Origin: CAYZJV01 sp964473245
Lineage (GTDB): Bacteria > Spirochaetota > Spirochaetia > Sphaerochaetales > Sphaerochaetaceae
DNA: 64,000 bases
Assembly (NCBI GenBank): GCA_964473245.1
Contig: CAYYOL010000003.1
Location: 26,002-90,001 of the forward strand
Reading direction: 5' to 3'
A program made the translations under genes and the position numbers. Numbering within the stretch: the stretch's first letter is position 1; each line of letters starts with the position of its first letter. The notes under the pieces are model-generated. The model was not told the DNA's origin, did not search any database, and saw nothing but the letters and a program-made list of their open reading frames with translations. This document shows positions 8,310 through 15,587 of this stretch, in pieces.

Positions 8310-9312
8310 ACGGATATCGTTCTTCAAGCATTTTCCTCAAAGCTGAAGCCTGTTTAGCAGAGAATTGAGCTCCCCGTTGCTGGATGATCTCCCCGGCCAA
8401 GACCGATGCGATATACCCGGCTTGTTCAATGGGGAGTTCTCTACACAATCCATAGAGAAATCCCGCTGCGTAGATATCTCCAGCTCCTGTGGTATCGGTC
8501 GGAGTGACCGGTCCTTGAACTGGAATGCGTATGATTGTCCTCTTATGCGAAATATAGGAGCCCATCTTCCCATTCTTCACAATAGCTGTATCGCACAATT
8601 TCCCCATGGATTTGCAGCATTCGAATGGGTCGTAGTTGTCGAACAGAATCCGAGCCTCTTCGCTGTTCGCGAACACGATATCGGCATGATCTGCTATGAG
8701 TGCAAGGAATGTATCTCGATTTCTTCCTACCGCGAAAGGATCTGCTATATCGAATGTCACATGTGTCTTAGCCTCGTGAGCAATATCGAGTGCTCGGAGA
8801 ATCGAGGCTTTCTGGCTCTCGGTGTCCCACATGTATCCGGTGAAGTGGAAGTAGTCTGCATTCCGTATGGTATCTTCGTGGATATCTTCCCGTTCGTAGA
8901 ATCTATTGGCTCCGAGATAGGTATTCATGGTCCGTTCAGAGTCCTCGGTGATGAGAATGATGGAAGATCCAGTTGGCGATTCGCAGGTAGCAAGTTCATC
9001 GTGGACACCAAGTTCTTGCAGACGCTCTTTGTAGATGGTTCCGAATGAGTCCTCTCCCACCTTTCCCGCGAGTGTTGCATGGATCCCCAGAGAAGCGAGT
9101 GTTATGATGGTGTTTGGGCAGGAGCCTCCACACGAGTATTCAAGCTTTCTCCCTCCAATGAGATCGAGCAGCTCTTCTCTTCGCCTCTCATCAATGAGAT
9201 GCATGGTTCCCTTGTGGATACCAAGTGAGCTGAGTTCTCGTTCGGTGATCCGTACGATGATGTCTATAAGCGGGTTTCCAATCCCATATACTCGAGGAGT
9301 GTCCTGTATCAT
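8299..9312 (-). CDS. PfkB-family carbohydrate/nucleoside kinase (adenosine kinase-like)
   Basis: A 337-residue ribokinase-fold enzyme. The N-terminus VYGIGNPLIDIIVRI, the GG motif in YSCGGSCPNTI and the anion-hole/catalytic motif DTTGAGDIYAAGF near residue 290 are all present. The closest family resemblance is to adenosine kinases. A role clearing adenosine made in the SAM cycle would fit its place next to metK, but substrate cannot be read from sequence. The chosen ATG at 9312 is 6 nt after a -10 box. It is divergent from murA. Confidence 0.85.
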   Translation of the reverse strand: MIQDTPRVYGIGNPLIDIIVRITERELSSLGIHKGTMHLIDERRREELLDLIGGRKLEYSCGGSCPNTIITLASLGIHATLAGKVGEDSFGTIYKERLQELGVHDELATCESPTGSSIILITEDSERTMNTYLGANRFYEREDIHEDTIRNADYFHFTGYMWDTESQKASILRALDIAHEAKTHVTFDIADPFAVGRNRDTFLALIADHADIVFANSEEARILFDNYDPFECCKSMGKLCDTAIVKNGKMGSYISHKRTIIRIPVQGPVTPTDTTGAGDIYAAGFLYGLCRELPIEQAGYIASVLAGEIIQQRGAQFSAKQASALRKMLEERYPFNR

Positions 9313-9318
9313 GACTGT

Positions 9319-9347
9319 ATAGTACCCGGGTTTATCTCCCCATTCAA
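9319..9347 (-). promoter_or_regulatory. pfkB-type kinase promoter, predicted leaderless
   Basis: On the minus strand, TTGAAT (9342-9347), 17 bp, then TACTAT (9319-9324), ending 6 nt before the ATG at 9312. There is no Shine-Dalgarno sequence between them. Confidence 0.5.
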
Positions 9348-9352
9348 CTGGA

Positions 9353-9381
9353 TTGTCAAATGAAGTGTTAGCCTGTACCAT
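9353..9381 (+). promoter_or_regulatory. murA promoter, predicted leaderless
   Basis: TTGTCA at 9353-9358, 17 bp, TACCAT at 9376-9381, then 6 nt to the murA ATG at 9388. It is almost back-to-back with the kinase promoter, so both genes start from a 75-bp divergent region. Confidence 0.55.
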
Positions 9382-9387
9382 GCATGT

Positions 9388-10686
9388 ATGGGATCGTACA
9401 AGATAACTGGCGGAACTCCTCTTTCTGGAGCAGTTGCCATCAGCGGAAATAAAAACGCAGCACTCCCCTGCATTGCGGCAACGCTGCTGACCGATGAACC
9501 GGTGACACTCCACAACATTCCGGCTATCGAGGATGTCAGGGTTATGCTTGAGCTGGTACGAGTCCTCGGTTCGTCGATAACCTGGCTCTCTGACCATTCC
9601 CTTACAATTACAAGTGCAGATGTATCATACGAGCGAGAGACTCCACTCCCTCCCGACCTGGTGGATGCTATCCGAGCATCGCTTCTTCTGGCAGGACCGC
9701 TGGTTGCTCGCAGGGGGCATCTTGTGCTTCCACCTCCAGGGGGGGATGTCATTGGGTTCAGGCGTCTGGACACCCATTTCTTCGCACTCGAGTCTCTTGG
9801 TAGTCGGTGTCGAATTAGTGAAGATGGCTATCTCGAGATTTCGAGTACAGGCGTATTGCGGGGAACGAAGGTGTTTCTCGATGAAGCATCGGTCACAGCC
9901 ACAGAGAATGTACTCATGGCTGCAGTTCTCGCAGAAGGAACCACTGTGGTGAGCAATGCCGCATGCGAGCCTCATGTCCAAGATCTCTGTAACCTGCTCA
10001 TCCGAATGGGGGCAAACATAACGGGCGTCGGATCGAATCTCATTACCATCGAGGGGGTGAAAAGCCTATCTGGTGCCGAGTTCACCATCGGGTCCGACTA
10101 TATGGAGGTCGGATCATTCATCGGGTTAGCTGCTGCAACCGGAGGAGAATTGGAGCTCTCAGGTGTCGATATCGAACAATTGCCGATGATGGAAAAGGGG
10201 TTTAATAGAATCGGGATAACGTGGAAAGTGACGGGACCCGAATCCTTGATTGTTCCTGCTTGGCAGTCCCGAATCATAAGAAAGACGGTGAGCGGTCAGA
10301 CACACAAGATTGACGATGCCCCTTGGCCCGGGTTCCCTGCCGACCTACTCAGCATCATCACTGTGGCTGCGACGCAAAGTGCTGGCTCGGTGCTCATTCA
10401 TGAAAAGATGTACGAGTCTCGTATGTTCTTCATCGATTGGCTTATCCGCATGGGAGCGGATATCATCCTCTGTGACCCGCACAGGGCAATAGTACATGGA
10501 CCGGTGAAGCTAAAGCCTGCAGAAGTCTCCAGTCCCGATGTCAGGGCTGGAATGGCACTTGTTATAGCAGCCCTTTGTGCAGATGGTGTCTCGTCGATTC
10601 AGAATATCTATCAGATCGAGCGAGGGTATGAACGGCTCTCGGAGAAGCTTCTGGGTGTAGGTGCTAGGATCCAACGAATCTCCTAA
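9388..10686 (+). CDS. murA: UDP-N-acetylglucosamine 1-carboxyvinyltransferase, Asp-type
   Basis: First committed step of peptidoglycan synthesis: transfers enolpyruvate from PEP to UDP-GlcNAc. It has 432 residues and the inside-out alpha/beta barrel signature (ISGNKNAALPCIAATLL at the N-terminus). The active-site loop reads PPPGGDVIGFRRLDTH, with Asp120 where most MurA enzymes have the fosfomycin-reactive Cys. Asp at this position is known in mycobacteria, chlamydiae and Borrelia and gives natural fosfomycin resistance. A divergent EPSP-like paralogue is unlikely given the overall MurA match. Confidence 0.92.
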   Translation: MGSYKITGGTPLSGAVAISGNKNAALPCIAATLLTDEPVTLHNIPAIEDVRVMLELVRVLGSSITWLSDHSLTITSADVSYERETPLPPDLVDAIRASLLLAGPLVARRGHLVLPPPGGDVIGFRRLDTHFFALESLGSRCRISEDGYLEISSTGVLRGTKVFLDEASVTATENVLMAAVLAEGTTVVSNAACEPHVQDLCNLLIRMGANITGVGSNLITIEGVKSLSGAEFTIGSDYMEVGSFIGLAAATGGELELSGVDIEQLPMMEKGFNRIGITWKVTGPESLIVPAWQSRIIRKTVSGQTHKIDDAPWPGFPADLLSIITVAATQSAGSVLIHEKMYESRMFFIDWLIRMGADIILCDPHRAIVHGPVKLKPAEVSSPDVRAGMALVIAALCADGVSSIQNIYQIERGYERLSEKLLGVGARIQRIS

Positions 10687-10754
10687 CCGTATATTTTTCA
10701 AAGAGTTCCGTCCCATTTTCGTCTTGTTTCCCCTCATTCGTACAACACTAGTCA

Positions 10755-10778
10755 ACAAGTTATCCACAACCTTTTCCC
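10755..10778 (+). repeat. 24-bp direct repeat, copy 1 (contains a DnaA box)
   Basis: This stretch is identical over 24 bp to 10978-11001. It is centred on TTATCCACA (10760-10768) and followed by ACCTTTTCCC. ACTAGT-type sequence flanks both copies: CACTAGTC just before this one and CACTAGTG just after the second. Confidence 0.85.
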
Positions 10779-10816
10779 GATGGCTCCTTCATACACATTC
10801 ACGTAACCTTGTCAAC

Positions 10817-10840
10817 TGTCTTTCGCATATACGAAAGACA
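10817..10840. repeat. Perfect 9-bp inverted repeat
   Basis: TGTCTTTCG (10817-10825), 6-nt centre CATATA, CGAAAGACA (10832-10840). No T-run follows on either strand, so it does not look like a terminator. It may be a dimeric protein-binding site. Confidence 0.7.
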
Positions 10841-10977
10841 CTCATGATTATAATCGTCAACTTATTCCTTATAAACGAATTAGTTGCTATTTTCGACTAC
10901 TTCGATTATCCAATACTTATATAAGAATTATTGGCTTCAATATAGGTATTTACCTGGGTTTTCAACATGTCTCATCC

Positions 10978-11001
10978 ACAAGTTATCCACAACCTTTTCC
11001 C
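10978..11001 (+). repeat. 24-bp direct repeat, copy 2 (contains a DnaA box)
   Basis: Second copy of the repeat at 10755-10778, with DnaA box 10983-10991 and the near box TCATCCACA immediately upstream. It ends 2 nt before the stop codon of the minus-strand AAA+ gene. Confidence 0.85.
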
Positions 11002-11002
11002 A

Positions 11003-12175
11003 CTAGTGTTTTAACGCCGATTCTGTAAGTATTTCTGAGAATGAGAGCTCATTTGCCTCCTGATTGGCAAAAAGAACTAGACGTTCCATCTCATAGAGAA
11101 GTTCACGAACATTTCCTGGCCAGTCATGATCCATGATACGGGAAAAAGTCTTCTCGTCGGGTCTTCTTTGCTCTCCGAACGATGTGAGAAAGTGTTCGAC
11201 AAGCAGCGGGATGTCCTCTTTTCTATCGCGAAGTGGAGGGAGGGATATGACTAGACGATTCAATCTATAATATAGGTCGCTTCTCAGAATACCCCTCCGT
11301 TTCAATTCGACTAGGGGGATATTCGATGCTGTGATCAATTTGAACCGAGATGACTCGAGCGTGGTTCCTCCTACCCTGTGATACTCGTTTGTCTCCAAGA
11401 GTCTCAAGAGTTTTCCCTGAATCGATCTATCCATATCCTCCAGCTCATCAAGGAACAGGACACCGCCATGTGCTCGTGCTATGTACCCTGGAGATGCCTC
11501 CTTTGCATCGGTATAGGCGCCTTTCTCGTGTCCGAAAAGATGTGTGTCGGCAAGCGATTTCGGGATGGTTGAACAGTTCACTGCAACGAACGGGTTCGGT
11601 GTTCCCGATCTCTTTCTCAGCATACGTGCAACAACCTCCTTCCCGGTTCCGGTCTCGCCATTGATATGGACACAGGTGAATATGGGGCCAATCCGCTTCA
11701 CGATTCTCCGCACTTCGATCATTGCAGGTGAACGTCCGACGAGCTCTCTCGAGTGTGGATCCTGTTCGAGGGTTTTCTGGATTCTCTCCAATTGAGCCGG
11801 TGTTAGATGCTCCTTGATTGCCTTTACACCTGCAATTTTGATTACACATGCTATGAGATCCTCGATGGTGAACGTTCTGTTGATCATTCCCAAGTATTCA
11901 TCCTGGAGAAATGACCGATTCTTCGAGAACACTCCATTCGTGATGATGATTCGCTTTCCTGGAAGTCGTTCCTGCAAGATCGTACCGAATATGGCCGAAA
12001 GTCCCGCTTTATTGAAATCCTCATCGATCATGAGAATGGGATTTGTATCATGCTCCATTCTAGCTTTAACCGAAGATATCTGGCTCGGATGTGTCAACGA
12101 GATGCACCCTGTCCTCAACTGACGGTTGATACTAGCGCGTAGTTTTGGATCTTTTGAGATGAGATACAATGACAC
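11003..12175 (-). CDS. Degenerate sigma-54-activator-like AAA+ protein
   Basis: A 390-residue protein starting at GTG, with AGGAGG 5 nt upstream. Residues 1-115 resemble a receiver domain (PILMIDEDFN in the phospho-site position, but no acidic pair at the start). Residues about 145-365 are a sigma-54 interaction AAA+ domain, with Walker A GETGTGKE near 173 and Walker B GGVLFLDELED. The sigma-54 contact loop GAFTGA is altered to GAYTDA. No C-terminal Fis-type helix-turn-helix follows the AAA+ domain. It therefore probably does not act as a normal DNA-bound sigma-54 activator. Function unknown. Confidence 0.8.
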   Translation of the reverse strand: MSLYLISKDPKLRASINRQLRTGCISLTHPSQISSVKARMEHDTNPILMIDEDFNKAGLSAIFGTILQERLPGKRIIITNGVFSKNRSFLQDEYLGMINRTFTIEDLIACVIKIAGVKAIKEHLTPAQLERIQKTLEQDPHSRELVGRSPAMIEVRRIVKRIGPIFTCVHINGETGTGKEVVARMLRKRSGTPNPFVAVNCSTIPKSLADTHLFGHEKGAYTDAKEASPGYIARAHGGVLFLDELEDMDRSIQGKLLRLLETNEYHRVGGTTLESSRFKLITASNIPLVELKRRGILRSDLYYRLNRLVISLPPLRDRKEDIPLLVEHFLTSFGEQRRPDEKTFSRIMDHDWPGNVRELLYEMERLVLFANQEANELSFSEILTESALKH

Positions 12176-12260
12176 CGAATCCTCCTTGTCTCACAGTCTA
12201 GCAGTGTGGTGTGTCCATATCGTAAGGGAGAATCGGTGAGAATGGAATGTCTCAAATTTG

Positions 12261-13019
12261 CTACAGTTTTTCGACTAGGAGGTGTTGTACGATGGCTACA
12301 GCCGCTATGGCTGCCGTTTCGGCTCGCAATATATTGGTTTTCAATAGCACTGGGTGAAAATCCTCTCGTATGAGCATTTGAACCTCAGACTCAGTGAATC
12401 CCCCTTCAGGGCCTATCACCAGTGCGATCGGTGCTGTTCGAGTCAACTCGGCCAGTGTTCGTTGTTGAGCTTGCGATACTTGGTGCAACATACACGCTGG
12501 TCCTCTGTGTCCCCAATCTGCTGATACCTGATCCAACTTGATAGGGGTGCCGATTGTGGTGACTACCAGTGAACCACTTTGCTGGACTGCCTCTTTTACG
12601 ATTTTTTCGTAGCGGATCCGGCGATCATCCTCTTTTCCGGTCATATCCACCAAGGATCGTTCACTTGTCACGGGAACGATCCGGGTTACCCCGAGTTCTG
12701 TTGCTTGGCGGACAATCTGATCCATCTTTTTCCCTTTGCAGACAGCCTGATAGAGATGTATTTCGGGAAATGGACCACGATACTCAGGAAGAGCATCGGT
12801 GAGAGCCTGCGGTTCACTAGTCTGTGCACAGAGGAGTGTACATGAATTGCGATGCACCGATTCAATGGTAAGATCCCACAATGCTCCTGAGAAATCTCTA
12901 CCGGTAAACTGCATCCCCTCCGAGAGTCGGAGAACCTTGGTCAGGTAGTGGACATCTTTGCCCACTACCGTGTAGCGTTCCGTTCCCCTGAAATCTGAGG
13001 GGAGCACATACATTCGCAT
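12261..13019 (-). CDS. rsmE: 16S rRNA (uracil-1498-N3) methyltransferase
   Basis: Methylates U1498 of 16S rRNA in assembled 30S subunits using S-adenosylmethionine. It has 252 residues: an N-terminal PUA-like domain, then a SPOUT knot with ATELGVTRIVPV, the SAM loop VIGPEGGFTESEV near residue 205 and LRAETAAIAA near the end. The start overlaps the stop of the upstream protease gene (ATGA at 13017-13021), so the two are coupled. Confidence 0.94.
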   Translation of the reverse strand: MRMYVLPSDFRGTERYTVVGKDVHYLTKVLRLSEGMQFTGRDFSGALWDLTIESVHRNSCTLLCAQTSEPQALTDALPEYRGPFPEIHLYQAVCKGKKMDQIVRQATELGVTRIVPVTSERSLVDMTGKEDDRRIRYEKIVKEAVQQSGSLVVTTIGTPIKLDQVSADWGHRGPACMLHQVSQAQQRTLAELTRTAPIALVIGPEGGFTESEVQMLIREDFHPVLLKTNILRAETAAIAAVAIVQHLLVEKL

Positions 13020-14467
13020 CAGTGGCCGGTCTCCAAGTATTCTATTGCACGTTTCAGGACACGGTCGTAATCGGGATCTGCCACGGGTCTATCATCATAA
13101 GGCATCTCATAGAGATATTCTCTCCTGAGAAGCACGCGATACACATCTTTTTCGAGTGGAGAGTCCTCTCCTATCACGGTATCGATGAACAGTTCAACAT
13201 TCTCGCTGGTGAACTCAGGATGATCGTCGATAAACTCCTGAATAACCCCGCTTCCGACGAACTCCATATAGGTTTCCATGTCCTCTTCTTCGATCTGGAG
13301 ATCGGCTACTTCTATATCCACTGGAATTCCTACTTCATGGATATCGTTTCCCGATGGTGTTCGATACTGACTTGTGGTGAGGCTATAAAATCCATCACCG
13401 AATGGAGAGACGATCTGAATGAGCCCTTTCCCGAACGATGTCGATCCAATAAGGGTCGCCCGGTCGTTGTCTCTCAAAGCTCCCGCGAGGATTTCCGAAC
13501 TCGATGCCGAGCCTTCGTTCTGCAACACGACCACAGGCATGGATTGAGGGATCAGAACCCGCGACGAAGCCACATAGGTTCTATTGTTCGCTGGCTCTTT
13601 CCCTGTGACATGTACAACCGTACCATTCGAGAGAAGGAAGTCGGCAACAGCCATGGTCGAATCGACGATTCCTCCCGGATTGTCTCTTAGGTCGAGAATC
13701 AGACTGGAAATACCCTGTTCTAAAAGATTGGCTAGTTCCTTGCGAACCTGTTCTCCGGTTGTAGTGGTGAACTGGATGATTCGCAGGTACCCGATATCGT
13801 CGTGAATGATATCCGAGGAGACGGTCGGAATAGCCACAATCTTCCGGATCACGGTGATCTCGAAAGTCGTCTTCCCTCGTAGCACAGTGAGCTCCACCGG
13901 AGTGTTCGGTGTACCCTTGAGAGCTCGGGAAGCGTCGTTCGCCTCCCAATCCTCCACCGACTCACCATCGATATGACTTATAAGGTCTCCTGAGCGGAGT
14001 CCTGCTGCCTCAGCAGGAGAACCGGGAAACACGCTGGTGATATTGACCATGTAGGTTTCGGGCTGTGTGAAATCTCTATGGTCTAGATAGTGTTTGGATA
14101 TGTACGCACCAATACCACCGTATGTTCCGCTGGTATCTTCACTGAAGTCGGCTGCATCCTTACTCACGATGTAGGCAGAATACTTGTCCTCCAGTCCGGT
14201 GAAGAGACCTTTAGCCATACTTTCGTATACCGCCTTATGATCTATATCAAAAAGGAAATCACGTTGTACCAGGCGGTAGAGTAGCTCGAGTTTCTGCATA
14301 TTCGCAGAAACCTCATCCTCCGCATACCGCGTTGTCGGAGGAGCCGATACGGGCGCACCGGTGAAGAAAGCAGGAATCATCTGTTCATCGATACCGGTCG
14401 CCGCGGCTGCCTGACTGATGAATACAGACAAGACAACCAGTGTCATGATGGTTACTATCTTTTTCAT
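13019..14467 (-). CDS. S41-family C-terminal processing protease (CtpA-like)
   Basis: Exported serine protease. Start taken at ATG 14467 gives 482 residues and a signal peptide beginning MKKIVTIMTLVVLSVF; in-frame ATGs at 14473 and 14485 are alternatives. A PDZ domain (GSPAEAAGLRSGDLISHIDG) precedes the tail-protease domain, with catalytic Ser in EGSASSSEILAGAL and Lys in STSFGKGLIQ. Upstream on the minus strand, TTGTAG, 18 bp and TATATA end near the start, so it may also have a very short leader. It is probably periplasmic and divergent from lgt. Confidence 0.88.
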   Translation of the reverse strand: MKKIVTIMTLVVLSVFISQAAAATGIDEQMIPAFFTGAPVSAPPTTRYAEDEVSANMQKLELLYRLVQRDFLFDIDHKAVYESMAKGLFTGLEDKYSAYIVSKDAADFSEDTSGTYGGIGAYISKHYLDHRDFTQPETYMVNITSVFPGSPAEAAGLRSGDLISHIDGESVEDWEANDASRALKGTPNTPVELTVLRGKTTFEITVIRKIVAIPTVSSDIIHDDIGYLRIIQFTTTTGEQVRKELANLLEQGISSLILDLRDNPGGIVDSTMAVADFLLSNGTVVHVTGKEPANNRTYVASSRVLIPQSMPVVVLQNEGSASSSEILAGALRDNDRATLIGSTSFGKGLIQIVSPFGDGFYSLTTSQYRTPSGNDIHEVGIPVDIEVADLQIEEEDMETYMEFVGSGVIQEFIDDHPEFTSENVELFIDTVIGEDSPLEKDVYRVLLRREYLYEMPYDDRPVADPDYDRVLKRAIEYLETGH

Positions 14468-14535
14468 ATCCATAATATATAGCATTTCCCTCAAGTCGGC
14501 TACAAATAGAGAGGAACTCCCGTGAGGGCATACGG

Positions 14536-14564
14536 TTGACCATCGTTGTTTCTCATCGTACACT
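14536..14564 (+). promoter_or_regulatory. lgt promoter, predicted leaderless
   Basis: TTGACC at 14536-14541, 17 bp, TACACT at 14559-14564, then 6 nt to the lgt ATG at 14571. No Shine-Dalgarno is present. Confidence 0.6.
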
Positions 14565-14570
14565 TCCGCC

Positions 14571-15578
14571 ATGTTCCAATATATAGCATATCCTTCCTGG
14601 ATTTCTCCGTATATCATCTCAGGGCTGCCTGTTCGTTGGTACAGTCTTATGTATCTTGTAGCCTTTGCCTTTACCTATGTGCTGTTCATCAGACAGCGGA
14701 ACCAGGGGCTCATTTCGATCTCGAACGACGACACCTATACCCTGTTTCTCTATACGATTGCCGGACTCGTCTTGGGAGCTCGACTTTTTTCCACCCTCTT
14801 CTACGAGGGCTCTCTGTACTACTGGAAGAATCCTTGGCTCATATTCTGGCCATTCTCCGGTGGACAATTCGTCGGGCTTCCTGGAATGAGCTATCATGGA
14901 GGACTCGTCGGAGCCGTTGCTGGAGGATTGCTCTTCTCTCGCAGATACAAGAAGAAGTTCCTAGACATTGCAGATATCATGGTTGCAGCTATTCCGCTTG
15001 GTTACACCTTCGGCAGGCTGGGGAACTTCATCAATGGAGAGCTATGGGGGAGAGTCTCCACAGCTCCGTGGGCCATAGTTTTCCCTCGTGCTCCATCGTT
15101 CTCGACCAATTACGCATGGGTTCGATCTATTGCCGACTCAGTGGGAATCGAGTATATATCCGGAGCAATGGTGAACCTTCCACGGCACCCGAGCCAGCTC
15201 TACGAGGCGCTTTTCGAGGGCATCCTCCTCTGGGTGTTTCTCTGGTTCTTTATCCGAAAGCGGAAACGATTTCCCGGTCATGTCCTTAGCTGGTACATGA
15301 TAGGGTACGGCACGGTCCGATTTTTGATCGAGTATCTCAGAGAGCCGGACTCGCATCTCGGTTTCATGATTGCCTGGGGTGCTCGTACTGAGCCCACCGC
15401 GCTGTTCCTCTCTCCTTTGAATATCTCCATGGGGCAACTGTTAAGTCTAGCCATGGTAGTTGTTGGCATATTCTACCTGTTCTATGGGGAGCGACGGTAT
15501 CGAAAAATTGTTGCGTCTCAGACTGTGCGAGTACAGCAAAAGAAGAGATCGGGCGGAAAAAAGAAGAGAAAGAGATAA
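14571..15578 (+). CDS. lgt: Prolipoprotein diacylglyceryl transferase
   Basis: Transfers diacylglycerol from phosphatidylglycerol to the lipobox Cys of prelipoproteins at the inner membrane. It has 335 residues with about seven membrane segments. The Lgt signature GRLGNFINGELWGR is near residues 148-161, and the essential His region reads SYHGGLVG near 108. The C-terminus is very basic (GGKKKRKR). The window's two predicted lipoproteins are potential substrates. The downstream peptidase begins 9 nt after the stop. Confidence 0.96.
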   Translation: MFQYIAYPSWISPYIISGLPVRWYSLMYLVAFAFTYVLFIRQRNQGLISISNDDTYTLFLYTIAGLVLGARLFSTLFYEGSLYYWKNPWLIFWPFSGGQFVGLPGMSYHGGLVGAVAGGLLFSRRYKKKFLDIADIMVAAIPLGYTFGRLGNFINGELWGRVSTAPWAIVFPRAPSFSTNYAWVRSIADSVGIEYISGAMVNLPRHPSQLYEALFEGILLWVFLWFFIRKRKRFPGHVLSWYMIGYGTVRFLIEYLREPDSHLGFMIAWGARTEPTALFLSPLNISMGQLLSLAMVVVGIFYLFYGERRYRKIVASQTVRVQQKKRSGGKKKRKR

Positions 15579-15587
15579 GGAGCATTT

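Larger units (their letters stand above)
10687..11002. other. 316-bp non-coding island with DnaA boxes
   Basis: It lies between the converging ends of murA and the AAA+ gene. Perfect DnaA boxes TTATCCACA occur at 10760-10768 and 10983-10991, with a near match TCATCCACA at 10972-10980. The two perfect boxes sit in a 24-bp direct repeat. A 9-bp perfect inverted repeat lies at 10817-10840. The stretch at about 10840-10950 is AT-rich and includes CTTATATAAG. I see no credible coding sequence or terminator. Confidence 0.7.

Noticed and set aside
8365..9048. Long open frames antisense to the kinase, nrdJ, nifJ and other genes
   Set aside because: They lie wholly opposite well-conserved coding sequences, show no family motifs and lack initiation signals, so they are shadow frames.
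10811..10846. Inverted repeat with a 6-nt centre resembling a XerCD dif site
   Set aside because: The arm/centre geometry is similar, but the arms do not match the conserved XerC/XerD sequences, and a dif site is expected near the terminus, not 10 kb from oriC.
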